Of a stretch of DNA of 64,000 bases, positions 7,093 through 15,620 are shown in pieces. The notes under the pieces were generated by a model. That model saw nothing but the letters and a program-made list of their open reading frames with translations. It was not told the origin of the DNA and made no database searches. The stretch is from positions 62,001 through 126,000 of the IMG/VR virus record IMGVR_UViG_3300027733_000028; one strand, written 5' to 3'. A program made the position numbers and the translations under genes. The stretch is from a virus. The first letter of the stretch is position 1. Every line of letters starts with the position of its first letter.

Positions 7093-7536
7093 ATGGCGCA
7101 AGCACAAAAGAAAAAACCGGTAAGCAAAACAAAAGAGCTAACGGATATAGAAATTGCAAAGAAGATGATTAATATACATCAAAGTGCAATGGATCGTAAA
7201 ATCGAATTTAACCTATCATTTGAATATGTTAAACGTATGTTAGGATTCAAAACCTGTTATTATACAGGAGTAACATTTACTGAAGATGGACCTAATGCAA
7301 GATCATTCGATCGAATAGATTCCGATAAAGGTTATATTGAAGGTAACGTAGTTGCATGCACGATCGATATCAATGGAAAGAAAAGTAATTTAACCATTGA
7401 TGAAATCGCTTGTCTTTACAACAAATTAGTAAAGACTAAAAAGGAACCAATCCATAAAGCATTTGATGAAGATCATGCAACGGATATGGTTCTAAATTCG
7501 ATGGTTGTTGATATCGCTGAAAATCTAAATTGTTAA
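7093..7536 (+). CDS. HNH-like endonuclease-fold protein
   Basis: A 147-residue protein with a Lys-rich N-terminus. The centre resembles phage HNH-type nuclease cores: CYYTGVTF (about 53-60), SFDRIDSDKGYIEGNVV (about 72-88), then a conserved Asn and Lys (NGKKSNLT). The usual zinc-binding cysteine pairs are absent and the first active-site His is replaced by Asp in FDRID, as in several phage members. It could be a free-standing homing-type endonuclease or a structural relative. It sits 41 nt after the CCA enzyme, with no sign that it interrupts another gene. Confidence 0.6.
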   Translation: MAQAQKKKPVSKTKELTDIEIAKKMINIHQSAMDRKIEFNLSFEYVKRMLGFKTCYYTGVTFTEDGPNARSFDRIDSDKGYIEGNVVACTIDINGKKSNLTIDEIACLYNKLVKTKKEPIHKAFDEDHATDMVLNSMVVDIAENLNC

Positions 7537-7551
7537 TAATTAACATAAACT

Positions 7552-7881
7552 ATGAAAAAATCAATTATGATGGTATTATTAGTAAGTAGCTTACTAAGTT
7601 TTACAAAAGTAAACGCACAATCTTTCAACAAAGAAACAAACTATAAATTGCAATTCAGTCCAACCATGATTGGAGCAATTGCTGGTGGAGGTTTTATCGT
7701 GGCAGGAATATTACAGAAACCTGATCGTAAATGGGTGATAGATCAAAACAGTTATAATGCAACCGCTTATGGACAACCAGGTTATTGGCGAAATGAGCAC
7801 ATTTGGGAATCGCCGGGACGTATGGCTGCAATAATTTCTGGAGTAGCAATAATGGGTTTATCTATAACATTTAGTTTTTAA
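7552..7881 (+). CDS. Exported or membrane protein, unknown function
   Basis: A 109-residue protein with a clear N-terminal signal peptide (hydrophobic core 5-18, likely cleavage after VNA near residue 22) and two later hydrophobic segments (about 42-58 and 91-109). The middle is polar and aromatic. It starts 15 nt after the HNH-like gene and precedes a lipoprotein gene by 10 nt, so the pair may act together at the envelope, for example in lysis or superinfection control. I recognise no family. Confidence 0.6.
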   Translation: MKKSIMMVLLVSSLLSFTKVNAQSFNKETNYKLQFSPTMIGAIAGGGFIVAGILQKPDRKWVIDQNSYNATAYGQPGYWRNEHIWESPGRMAAIISGVAIMGLSITFSF

Positions 7882-7891
7882 ACTTACAAAA

Positions 7892-8218
7892 ATGAAACTA
7901 TTATCAACATTTATCCTATTAACCAGTATTTGCGTATCATGTAATTCTGACTATCCATATATCATTAAAGAAACCAGAACAACCGATACAATACAATATC
8001 CGGTTGTTGAGTATACTAACAATATATCTTTTAAAGAAGATACTGCATTTTATGGGATTATAAAGGATTGTCAATTTAATTGTTATGTTATGGATATTTA
8101 TAAGGAAAATGATTCGGTTACTGCATATGTAACAGAATGTGGTCTTTATTTTTATTCGGATATCCCATATAGCATAGGAGATTCACTTTTTAAGTTTTCG
8201 TCACCTAAACATAATTAA
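7892..8218 (+). CDS. Small lipoprotein
   Basis: A 108-residue protein with a lipoprotein signal: hydrophobic stretch followed by a lipobox ending ICVSC at Cys16-18, then NSDYP. The mature part is about 90 residues, Tyr- and Asp-rich, with beta-strand-like alternation. It would be anchored in the host inner or outer membrane, and the residue after Cys (Asn, Ser) does not decide which in Bacteroidota. Paired with the exported protein just upstream; the unit ends before promoter copy D. Possible roles are superinfection exclusion or an outer-membrane lysis component; neither is shown. Confidence 0.6.
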   Translation: MKLLSTFILLTSICVSCNSDYPYIIKETRTTDTIQYPVVEYTNNISFKEDTAFYGIIKDCQFNCYVMDIYKENDSVTAYVTECGLYFYSDIPYSIGDSLFKFSSPKHN

Positions 8219-8233
8219 TCCATTATCTTTAAA

Positions 8234-8290
8234 TTGTTAATAACTTTTTGTCAATAAATTTTTTTATTCCACAAAGATTTATTATATTTG
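8234..8290 (+). promoter_or_regulatory. Composite host-type promoter, copy D
   Basis: TTGTTAATAACTTT box, AAATTTTTTTATTCCAC tract, TATATTTG ending 8290, 57-bp geometry. The start region TTGTATATACAA is a perfect 12-bp palindrome overlapping the last TTG of the -7 box (also in copies E, F, H, I). Confidence 0.85.
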
Positions 8291-8317
8291 TATATACAAT
8301 TTAAACTATTTAAAATT

Positions 8318-8659
8318 ATGTACAAACACGAAGAAAACCAATTAGATCCAAGAGATAAAGCTTTAGTTACTTACTCTCCCACTACAAAAAGATTTATTGT
8401 AGAAGCATCCTCTCTTAAAGGTTCTGGAATCGAACCACAATATCATCCAGGTGTTCTTGGATCTTATTATTATTTATGGTTATGGTCAGAAAAACTACAA
8501 ACGAGTATTCTTTACAAAGAAAAAAATGTAGTAAAATCATCTGATGGTGAAATTATTGCAAATGTTTTTATTCCGGATTTTACTATGATTACTACGGATA
8601 AAGAACTAAAAGCTAGATCATTATCAAAAGAAACGGAATTACACATCTTAAACGATTAA
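8318..8659 (+). CDS. Hypothetical protein, early-type gene
   Basis: The ATG at 8318 (113 residues) is chosen because an upstream in-frame TTG at 8288 lies inside the -7 element of promoter copy D. The protein is soluble, with an aromatic centre (GSYYYLWLWSEKL) and a C-terminus rich in charged residues. No family is recognised. It heads a short early unit with the 63-residue gene at 8670 (10-nt gap). Confidence 0.6.
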   Translation: MYKHEENQLDPRDKALVTYSPTTKRFIVEASSLKGSGIEPQYHPGVLGSYYYLWLWSEKLQTSILYKEKNVVKSSDGEIIANVFIPDFTMITTDKELKARSLSKETELHILND

Positions 8660-8669
8660 TAATCTACAT

Positions 8670-8861
8670 ATGCAAAAACAAGTAATATACCTGCAAATAA
8701 GCAAATATCGTCGTTTGTATAACGATAATGTTCGAAAATCTCTAGAAAGAATTGGAATCAAATATTCAGAAGTATCTACAAAATTCGGTTATCGATTAAT
8801 GGTCAACGAATCAGATTTTTCGGCTGCATCTAGAGCAATATTAAGCATTCCACTTAGATAA
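8670..8861 (+). CDS. Hypothetical small protein
   Basis: A 63-residue basic protein with a beta-alpha-beta look: QVIYLQISKYRRLYNDNVRKS, then a strand pair and a final helix. It starts 10 nt after the preceding early gene and probably shares its message. Function unknown. Confidence 0.5.
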   Translation: MQKQVIYLQISKYRRLYNDNVRKSLERIGIKYSEVSTKFGYRLMVNESDFSAASRAILSIPLR

Positions 8862-8895
8862 AAACATCATATAAAAATAATAAAACATTTATAAA

Positions 8896-10167
8896 ATGGT
8901 TGGTAAATACACTCTTATATTCGATGCAAATTTCTGGTTACACAAAACCTATTTCATCGGTCAAAAAATTAAACAAGGAAAACCTTTTAATTTCTTTGAC
9001 GAACCCGAAGCCGATAAGAATTTGCTTCTTTGGAAACTTTCAGTAGACTTCGCTGCCGAAGTAAAACGTTTCGACGGAATCGTTAATCGTGTGGTTTACT
9101 GCATCGATTCATCTTCATGGCGTAAGGAATTCTTTCCACAAGCCGAATACAAAGGAACTCGTAAAAAATCTAGCGAAATCAATTGGAATGCAATCTATCA
9201 AGTACATGATGAATTTGCTAAAGCTCTTGAATCTCTTGGTGTTACAATTTCTCGAGTACCTGGTGCTGAAGCCGACGATTTAATTTTCGCATGGTCAGCA
9301 TTCCTTAATCAAAATGGTCAAAATGCCCTTATTATCTCTGGTGATAATGATTTACTTCAATTAACTAATCATGATACATCTGCTGGTACAAACACTATTT
9401 ACTACAACAAATTCGATAAAGATATTCACGTCTTCCGAGGATTCGAAAAATGGTTAAATGAAGATGCTACTCAATCTGCACCAACGGATATTTTCAATCT
9501 TCCAGTAGATCTAATGTCTAATGTAAAACTGAATCTTCGAGATATCGTTCGTACTAATAAAATGAAAATCGATGAAGTAAATACTCTTGAATTCGTTTTC
9601 AAAAAAGTACTTATTGGTGATGCCGGCGATAATGTTTCGCCATTAGATACCAAGATTAAAGAAACTAAAAAAGGACCTATTACTTATCGAGTTACCGATA
9701 ATCATGCTCGTCAAGTTCTAGATGAATTCAAAAGCGATAAAGTATTTGTTAATCAATCTCACTTTTTTCAAGATGAATTCATCGAGGAAATCTGTACAAT
9801 TGCTAAAAGAATAATCAAAATCGATAAACCTATCGAAGATATTATTACCAAATGGAAACAAAACCGAGATCTAGTATTCTTACATAAGCGTTGTATCCCG
9901 GAAAGAGTAAACGGTCTTATGTTCGAAAATATCGAAACTAAATGGAACAAATCACTTTCAGGTGCTTCAGTTCATGGTATTCAAGATAAAGATGCTATTC
10001 TTCGAGGAACTACATATTCAAAAGAAAAAACAGATTCATTTAACGAATCAGGAGTTTTCAAAGCAATGAAAATTGAAGATATTATAAAAGGAAATCATGA
10101 AGTAACGGTAACTAAAACTCCGGCTGAAGGATTCAATGATGATTTTTGGTCAAATCTAACTAAATAA
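8896..10167 (+). CDS. rnh: 5'-3' exonuclease / T4 RNase H-like (FEN1 superfamily)
   Basis: A 423-residue flap/5'-exonuclease that would remove RNA primers from lagging-strand fragments. Acidic metal ligands are visible: D10 in LIFDAN, D71 in YCIDSS, E125/D127/D128 in GAEADD, D150/D152 in SGDNDLLQL, and D242/D245 in the helix-three-turn-helix LIGDAGDN (240-246). Helical-arch basic residues occur around 76-92. It is over 100 residues longer than T4 RNase H, with an extra C-terminal tail whose last residues (FNDDFWSNLTK) could be a partner-binding peptide. A TCATATAAAAATAA element lies 29 nt before the ATG. Confidence 0.9.
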   Translation: MVGKYTLIFDANFWLHKTYFIGQKIKQGKPFNFFDEPEADKNLLLWKLSVDFAAEVKRFDGIVNRVVYCIDSSSWRKEFFPQAEYKGTRKKSSEINWNAIYQVHDEFAKALESLGVTISRVPGAEADDLIFAWSAFLNQNGQNALIISGDNDLLQLTNHDTSAGTNTIYYNKFDKDIHVFRGFEKWLNEDATQSAPTDIFNLPVDLMSNVKLNLRDIVRTNKMKIDEVNTLEFVFKKVLIGDAGDNVSPLDTKIKETKKGPITYRVTDNHARQVLDEFKSDKVFVNQSHFFQDEFIEEICTIAKRIIKIDKPIEDIITKWKQNRDLVFLHKRCIPERVNGLMFENIETKWNKSLSGASVHGIQDKDAILRGTTYSKEKTDSFNESGVFKAMKIEDIIKGNHEVTVTKTPAEGFNDDFWSNLTK

Positions 10168-10168
10168 T

Positions 10169-10438
10169 ATGAAACCTAAATTAAAAGAATTTACTACATT
10201 ATTCGTAATACAAGTTATCTCATATTCTCTATTATGTATAAACTTTAGAGCCGTTGCTCAAGCGCATTACATGCAATCAGCAATTACTGACTTTGTAATT
10301 GCGACTCTTTCGTTTTTTGTAATTCGTAAAATTGCTAAAAGTGAAGATACCTTTCATGGATGGGCAGGTTATGCTTTTGGAGGAGTAGTCGGTTCTTTCC
10401 TAGGAATATGGCTTTCTAAAATACTATTAGGATCATAA
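10169..10438 (+). CDS. Small integral membrane protein
   Basis: An 89-residue protein with three hydrophobic segments (about 9-29, 41-55, 66-86) and a conserved-looking GWAGYAFGGVVGSFLGIW helix near the end. It begins one base after the RNase H stop, so it is translationally linked. The same general type, a small polytopic protein with Gly-rich helices, recurs at 37540. No family recognised. Confidence 0.6.
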   Translation: MKPKLKEFTTLFVIQVISYSLLCINFRAVAQAHYMQSAITDFVIATLSFFVIRKIAKSEDTFHGWAGYAFGGVVGSFLGIWLSKILLGS

Positions 10439-10452
10439 AATAAAAAAAATAT

Positions 10453-10683
10453 ATGGCAGAAACAAATTTTCATTCAACTCGTAGAGGATCTAAATTCTAC
10501 GATTTCGATATTCCTAAATTAACTGAGCAATTAGAAAGAATTGCAAATGCATTAGAAGGAAAAAATAAAATCGAAGAAAAACGATTAATTCTAGAACAGA
10601 AAAAATTACTTAAAGAAACCAAAGATGCCAGAGTTACCGGAAGTAGCGAGGACAGCAACGAGTCTACACCAGAGAATGTATAA
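10453..10683 (+). CDS. Small coiled-coil protein overlapping the glycosylase gene
   Basis: A 76-residue protein. Residues 20-60 form a probable coiled coil (LTEQLERIANALEGKNKIEEK region), and the tail is Ser/Thr/Glu-rich. Its last 59 nt overlap the start of the Fpg-type gene in another frame, an unusually long overlap for this genome, whose genes normally abut or overlap by 4-40 nt. Both starts look sound because the Fpg N-terminus is fixed by its catalytic residues. Function unknown. Confidence 0.5.
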   Translation: MAETNFHSTRRGSKFYDFDIPKLTEQLERIANALEGKNKIEEKRLILEQKKLLKETKDARVTGSSEDSNESTPENV

Positions 10684-11443
10684 TTCGGAAATTTCCGAAA
10701 TTAACATTTTATCAGGTCGATATTCTCGACACGGAAAACCTCCAGGTTTCGATGAATTTACCAATAACCTTCCTATGAAGGTAGACAAAGTTTCCTTTTC
10801 CGGGAAACTTTTGATTTTTTATTTAAAAGATAAAAATGACAAACCTTGGTTTATTTGGAATACATTAGGAATGTCTGGTGGATGGCGATTAGAACCATCT
10901 AAACATGGTCATGTTGAAGTAGTAACTGAAGATGGTAGATTTTATTTCACGGATCCTCGAAACTTTGGAACTATGCGTTTCACTGATTCTGAAGAACTTA
11001 CTCGAAGAAAATCAAATGGAATTGGACCAAATCATCTTCAACATGAAATTACCGACGAATTATTTAAGACTCGTTTGATGAAATTTCCACATTTGACACT
11101 CCCGGCAGTTATGATGAATCAAAGTCTAATTGGTGGTATTGGAAATTATATTAAAGCAGAAGCTCTTTATCGAGCTCAACTTTCTCCTCATCGAATTGTT
11201 GAATCTTTAAATGACCGAGATTTTTCTCGTCTTAATGCTGCAGTTAAAGAAGTTATTGTTGGATCATATGAAAATCGAGGTGCAACAATAAGAACATATG
11301 CTAATCTAGACGGAGAATCAGGAGATTTTCCATTCTTCTTTAAAGTCTATGGAAGAAACATTTGCGAAGCCGGCTATGAGGTAATTACCGAAGGAACTCA
11401 AGATGGTAGAACAACACATTGGGTACCACAAATACAAATCTAA
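10625..11443 (+). CDS. Fpg/Nei-family DNA glycosylase (formamidopyrimidine-type)
   Basis: A 272-residue base-excision repair enzyme. The start is certain because the mature N-terminus PELPEV carries catalytic Pro2 and Glu3. A conserved beta-hairpin Lys61 follows in SGKLLIF, and the helix-two-turn-helix includes GIGNYIKAEALY (171-182). The C-terminal region has VYGRN and a final beta-hairpin, but the four zinc-binding cysteines of classical Fpg/Nei are absent (only one Cys in NICEAG), so it is a zincless version. It would excise oxidised purines or pyrimidines from phage DNA. A phage glycosylase may also guard or attack modified bases; no modification genes are visible nearby. Confidence 0.9.
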   Translation: MPELPEVARTATSLHQRMYNSEISEINILSGRYSRHGKPPGFDEFTNNLPMKVDKVSFSGKLLIFYLKDKNDKPWFIWNTLGMSGGWRLEPSKHGHVEVVTEDGRFYFTDPRNFGTMRFTDSEELTRRKSNGIGPNHLQHEITDELFKTRLMKFPHLTLPAVMMNQSLIGGIGNYIKAEALYRAQLSPHRIVESLNDRDFSRLNAAVKEVIVGSYENRGATIRTYANLDGESGDFPFFFKVYGRNICEAGYEVITEGTQDGRTTHWVPQIQI

Positions 11444-11456
11444 TCATATAATTATT

Positions 11457-11870
11457 ATGGAACTATTCGATCTTGTCAGAATTATGTTTTCTGATCAAAA
11501 GAAATATGCAAAGCTATCTTATCATGAAAAGTCTAAAAACTTCTTTATGATTCAAAGATTCATGTCTATTAAATACCCAACAACTGCTCAATCACTTAAT
11601 CGTGTAGGTGCTAATCCCGGTGCCATCATTGATCTATGGCAATTAGTTGCTTCTCGTTTTAGTAAAGTTCCAGGATGGATATATACTAAGACGAAAAAAG
11701 TATCTACTACAACAGAAAAACGTTGGAAACCTGATCCAGAAATTGCAACTATTTGGATGCAAAGAAATTCAGTAGGTCCAAGAGAACTAGATGAATGTAT
11801 CAAATACCGTCCAGAGGAAATGAAAAAACTTTTCAAATCCCTAGAAAAACAGATTGGAATGTATGAATGA
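11457..11870 (+). CDS. Hypothetical protein; weak candidate for clamp-loader small subunit (gp62 position in function)
   Basis: The ATG at 11457 (137 residues) is preferred to an upstream in-frame ATG at 11403 inside the glycosylase gene. The protein is basic and helical, with KNFFMIQRFMSIKYP (about 28-42), LWQLVASRFSKVPGWIYTK (about 60-78) and a helical C-terminus. The R-F-x-S-I-K-Y-P pattern and later W-x-Y-T-K remind me of small replication accessory proteins of T4-like phages, but I cannot confirm it. TCATATAATTATT lies immediately upstream. The last 8 nt overlap the next gene. Confidence 0.55.
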   Translation: MELFDLVRIMFSDQKKYAKLSYHEKSKNFFMIQRFMSIKYPTTAQSLNRVGANPGAIIDLWQLVASRFSKVPGWIYTKTKKVSTTTEKRWKPDPEIATIWMQRNSVGPRELDECIKYRPEEMKKLFKSLEKQIGMYE

Positions 11871-12516
11871 TTACATATCACCATTAGTACAACCTTTAAT
11901 TCTCGAAGTATTTCTCTATCAAAACAATTATAAAGATCGTTTATTGGTATCTGAGTTACGAAAGAAGACTAATATTATTCAAAATGGCGAAGATGAGAAT
12001 TCTTTCTTTGTTAAAGCAGATGATGTTTTTTTCGTGATTAGCTCAAAATTTGCCAAAGATCTAGATACATTCAGAAATTCATCGGATAAAACTATTTTTA
12101 AAAATGCCACTTCGATTTACTTTCTAGATACAATTCTAGAAAGGTTTCAATCTATAAAGTACTTCAAAATTAATGTATCTCAATCTACCAATTTTACTAG
12201 AGAGAAAGAAAACGTCATTAATTTTGATTATCGAATAGCTCATTCTCGAGTAGATCTTACTTCTGAATTTGATGGCGTAGATCTATTTCTATTGGAGTGT
12301 ATTTTGCGAGATATTAAAATTTTCGAATATGATATTCTTCAACCGAAGGCTTATACCGAGATAAATGCACACGATCTAATTGATAAACTATCCATCTATC
12401 TTACCGGCATAGAAGAGAGTAGCGAAGAATTCGAAATTATCCAAAGAATTCTTATGATTATTGGTCCAAAACTCGAACAGGACAATTCAATTATACTTCT
12501 AATTATTAAGAAGTAG
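11863..12516 (+). CDS. Hypothetical protein, probably virion or DNA-metabolism related
   Basis: The ATG at 11863 gives 217 residues, overlapping the previous gene by 8 nt, which suggests coupled translation. The protein is acidic, rich in Ile, Phe and Asp, with many long hydrophobic strands and no signal peptide. There is no catalytic motif or recognised family. The next genes (12548 onward) are virion-type, so this may be the end of the replication group or the start of the structural group. Confidence 0.55.
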   Translation: MNDYISPLVQPLILEVFLYQNNYKDRLLVSELRKKTNIIQNGEDENSFFVKADDVFFVISSKFAKDLDTFRNSSDKTIFKNATSIYFLDTILERFQSIKYFKINVSQSTNFTREKENVINFDYRIAHSRVDLTSEFDGVDLFLLECILRDIKIFEYDILQPKAYTEINAHDLIDKLSIYLTGIEESSEEFEIIQRILMIIGPKLEQDNSIILLIIKK

Positions 12517-12521
12517 TTTGA

Positions 12522-12533
12522 ATATATAAAAAA
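12522..12533 (+). promoter_or_regulatory. Candidate late promoter ATATATAAAAAA
   Basis: Resembles the AGATATATAA elements elsewhere and lies 26 nt before the ATG at 12548, in front of the structural gene group. Confidence 0.3.
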
Positions 12534-12547
12534 AACATTCCGAAATA

Positions 12548-12949
12548 ATGTCAGGAACTGGTCCAACTATAGATAAACGATTCGAAGAAATCTTACTAGC
12601 AATACAAACCATTCAAGCTAAATTACCAAATGGCGAGCTTGAGAGTATGAAATCGATGATTGCATCTATGCAGAACGATCAAAAAGTAATTAAAGAAGAC
12701 TTAGAATATTTCAAAAAACGTCTGTTTAATCCAGATGATGGAGTTATTGTAAGAATCAACAAAAATACCGACTCTATTGAAAGATTCGGAAAGGAAATTG
12801 AGGACATCGTTGATGATTATCCTAGAGTACTTTCTAGATTAGAATCTCTTGAATCTTGGAGAGATGGAGTAAATAAAGCACTTTGGATAATATACACATC
12901 TATTATAGGTTTAATTCTTACTGCAGTTTTCGGCATTATTTTAAAATAA
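12548..12949 (+). CDS. Coiled-coil protein with C-terminal membrane anchor (XhlA-like layout)
   Basis: A 133-residue protein: long amphipathic helices from about 10 to 100 (ERIKED-type heptads), a SLESWRDGVNKA segment, and one C-terminal membrane segment (about 112-131, LWIIYTSIIGLILTAVFGIIL). This layout matches haemolysin XhlA-like proteins that partner holins, and also small tail-associated proteins. It opens a transcription unit leading into virion genes. Function in lysis is possible but not shown. Confidence 0.55.
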   Translation: MSGTGPTIDKRFEEILLAIQTIQAKLPNGELESMKSMIASMQNDQKVIKEDLEYFKKRLFNPDDGVIVRINKNTDSIERFGKEIEDIVDDYPRVLSRLESLESWRDGVNKALWIIYTSIIGLILTAVFGIILK

Positions 12950-12958
12950 CCAAACTTA

Positions 12959-14788
12959 ATGAGATTTGTACTTGATATATCTGCAAACAATAACACTTAC
13001 AAGGCTAATGATTCTTTGGTTGTTAAATTTTCAGATTCTTTTAAATTAATTGGATCTATACAATCAATTAACTTTGATTTTGCTCCACTAGATACTGCAT
13101 CAAATGGACACGATATTTCTATTCGTTGGTCGTATGACGGTATGGTATGGTCAGCATGGGAAGATTGGATAATCAAAACAGCAGCTGTTGCAAATCAACA
13201 AGATCTAATTAGTAAAATTATCACCAATCACGATTCATTCTTTTTAGAATTTCGTTTAGTTAGATATGGTACAGATGTAGGAACTAGAACTCTTACATTA
13301 GCGGCAATGGAATTCGAGAGCAAATCTGCTCCTGAACAAATGGTTGAATCGCCATTTGGAAATACATCATGTTATGCACAATGTTCTCCATCACAAAACT
13401 TCTATACCGGAGTAAGAATTGATTGTGATCCAAGACTTCTATTTCAACCTTACAATTTAATGAATCCGGCAATAAACTTCTATCGAGAAGCTTCGAATGC
13501 CGTATCTGAAATGTTTGGTCATTGTGTTCGTTATTTCAAAACTCAAGCAGATGTTGCTTCAGCTGATGCGGTACTTAAAGAATATTCATTATTCAATGTG
13601 ACTGATGTTAAAGACATCAAAATCATGGTTCCGGATAATACATTCCCAGATAATGCTATTGCATTCTTTCCTTATGATATGGATTTTGGAGAAGGTCTAG
13701 AGATACACATAGTAAGAGATCATTTCGAAAGAGCATTCGGTGTAGATGATTTACCTGAACAAAAAGATTATTTATACTTTCCTCTCATAGATCGTATGTT
13801 CGAAGTTCATTCAGCATATCTTTATAGAGATTTTATGATGTCTCAAGTTTATTACAAAGTGATGCTATACAAATGGCAAGATAAGCTAAATGTAATGAGA
13901 GATATCAAAGAAATCAATGATTATGTAGATAATTTAACTGAGAATTTTGATGAAGTTCTACAACCAGAGGTGGATAAAGAATTTTTACAAATAACGAAAC
14001 CAGATCAATATGTAACTTCATCCATGAATAATATCGGTGGATATGATAATGTTAGATCTCTTATTAATACAGATATTCAAATAAAGACTTATGATCTAAA
14101 CAATTACTTTACAATAGTAGGTAAGTATTTTTACGAATTGAATACCGGAATAAAACAAAATGATTTAGCGGTGAAATATAAATTGTTAGTAAATAGATCA
14201 CAAAGTGAACATACTGCATTTTCTGCATGGTTCAAACCTTTAAAGTCTAATTGGACAACGCAAACAAATACATACGATACAATAATCAATGGATATAATA
14301 CTGCAGAATCCAAAGGTTATCGAATCAATCTTCTTTATAGTAATGTAAATAATACAGTTGTTACTAGTGGAATAGAAGTTAAAATAAATGGACAAACTTT
14401 ACAATTCAATCAAGATTTTCCTCAATTAAATAGAGACGAATGGTATGCAATCGTATTTAATCAGCTAAACGATTTTTCACAGGCATCAATTCATATTTGG
14501 AAAATGAAATGGACAGGGGCACCAAACACACAAAAGACAACCGATCTTCAATTAGTATACACTCAAAACGTTTCAATTATTGCAGAAGAAGTCAAACCAA
14601 CTGCAACTAATTTTACTTTAGTCGGTGGAACTTTAGGAATAACAAATGTAAGAATTTGGAAAGAATCTATTGAAGAAGAAAAACAACCATTGGTTCTTAA
14701 TCAATATGTAGTAAGAGATTCTCATTTATCTTTAGCTACAGACAATGCTATACCACCTTTACGATTAGTTAAAGAATATGTTAGATAA
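12959..14788 (+). CDS. Large virion structural protein with C-terminal ConA/LamG-like domain
   Basis: A 609-residue protein. The N-terminus (1-120) is beta-rich with SIRWSYDGMVWSAWEDW, like baseplate or fibronectin-type modules. The middle (about 130-370) is mixed, with long polar stretches. The C-terminal part (about 400-590) has the strand pattern of a concanavalin-like jelly roll (AFSAWFKPLKS, DEWYAIVFNQL, ITNVRIWKESI), a carbohydrate-binding fold. It lies just before the terminase genes with no signal peptide, so I infer a baseplate, neck or fibre component that may touch host glycans. The name of its T4 counterpart cannot be given from sequence alone. Confidence 0.65.
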   Translation: MRFVLDISANNNTYKANDSLVVKFSDSFKLIGSIQSINFDFAPLDTASNGHDISIRWSYDGMVWSAWEDWIIKTAAVANQQDLISKIITNHDSFFLEFRLVRYGTDVGTRTLTLAAMEFESKSAPEQMVESPFGNTSCYAQCSPSQNFYTGVRIDCDPRLLFQPYNLMNPAINFYREASNAVSEMFGHCVRYFKTQADVASADAVLKEYSLFNVTDVKDIKIMVPDNTFPDNAIAFFPYDMDFGEGLEIHIVRDHFERAFGVDDLPEQKDYLYFPLIDRMFEVHSAYLYRDFMMSQVYYKVMLYKWQDKLNVMRDIKEINDYVDNLTENFDEVLQPEVDKEFLQITKPDQYVTSSMNNIGGYDNVRSLINTDIQIKTYDLNNYFTIVGKYFYELNTGIKQNDLAVKYKLLVNRSQSEHTAFSAWFKPLKSNWTTQTNTYDTIINGYNTAESKGYRINLLYSNVNNTVVTSGIEVKINGQTLQFNQDFPQLNRDEWYAIVFNQLNDFSQASIHIWKMKWTGAPNTQKTTDLQLVYTQNVSIIAEEVKPTATNFTLVGGTLGITNVRIWKESIEEEKQPLVLNQYVVRDSHLSLATDNAIPPLRLVKEYVR

Positions 14789-14990
14789 TGGGAGAATGAA
14801 GGAGATTAACCTAACTAGTAACTACTAGTACTGCCTGAAGAACTATATTATTTCCTCGATCACCTTAGATAAAGGTTATATGTTATTTTGAAGTAGTCAG
14901 ATTCAGTACCATCGTTGATTCATTTACACATTTCCTGCAAATAATAATAAAACCTAAGAGATGCTAATTTATGCATCCAATAAATAAATT
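14789..14990 (+). other. Intergenic region with short inverted repeats
   Basis: 202 nt without a coding frame. It holds repeated CTAGTA/TACTAG units (about 14812-14830) and a small ACCTT/AAGGT hairpin (about 14862-14876), and ends in an A/T-rich leader before the small terminase gene. It may hold the promoter and leader of the terminase-sheath unit. No clear terminator. Confidence 0.4.
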
Positions 14991-15620
14991 ATGGAAGATA
15001 AAAACGATTCAGTAAGAAAATCTATAGATGATTTATTAGCAGAAGATCAACAATCAAATTCTTTGTCTACTACATCAGGTGGAGGTTTACCTGCATTTCA
15101 AGTAACAGATCCTTTAGATTATGATGGAGAAAAAGATATAGCACAGAATAAGGCCAAGAAATTAATGAATTCTCTTTTGAAATTCTACCTATCACAGGAG
15201 ATAATTCAAAAGAATGAATATATTACTCTCAAAGCTAAAATTGATGTAATGACAATGAGTAACTTAATGTTTCAGATGAGAACTGCTGAACATGCAATAG
15301 TTACTTTGTTAAGATCTATTGATGCCGGTGAAGCTTCACCTCGTATGTTTGAAGTTCTTGGTGGACTTCAGAAAACGATGTTAGATATTATGAAACATCA
15401 AACCCTTCATATGATGGCTGCGGAGGAGAACATGAAAAAACTTAAACGTGATATTGATATCTATGGAGATTCAATTGATATTACACCAAAAGACACAAAA
15501 CCTCAGATTGCATCTGTTAATAGAGGAACTAGAAATCTAATGAGAGATATTCAATCAGAAATCAACGGAGAAGAAATTGAAGAAACTGATTTCGATTCCC
15601 AAAATCAAGAAGATATGTAA
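14991..15620 (+). CDS. 16: Small terminase subunit, T4 gp16-like
   Basis: A 209-residue, mostly helical protein. The central helices (about 50-160: KKLMNSLLKFYLSQEII, MTMSNLMFQMRTAEHAI, MLDIMKHQTLHMMAAEENMK) match the coiled-coil oligomerisation core of T4-type small terminases, with disordered acidic ends. It would form the ring that recognises DNA and regulates the large subunit. Position before the large terminase supports this, although a deacetylase gene intervenes. The next gene starts directly at the stop codon. Confidence 0.75.
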   Translation: MEDKNDSVRKSIDDLLAEDQQSNSLSTTSGGGLPAFQVTDPLDYDGEKDIAQNKAKKLMNSLLKFYLSQEIIQKNEYITLKAKIDVMTMSNLMFQMRTAEHAIVTLLRSIDAGEASPRMFEVLGGLQKTMLDIMKHQTLHMMAAEENMKKLKRDIDIYGDSIDITPKDTKPQIASVNRGTRNLMRDIQSEINGEEIEETDFDSQNQEDM

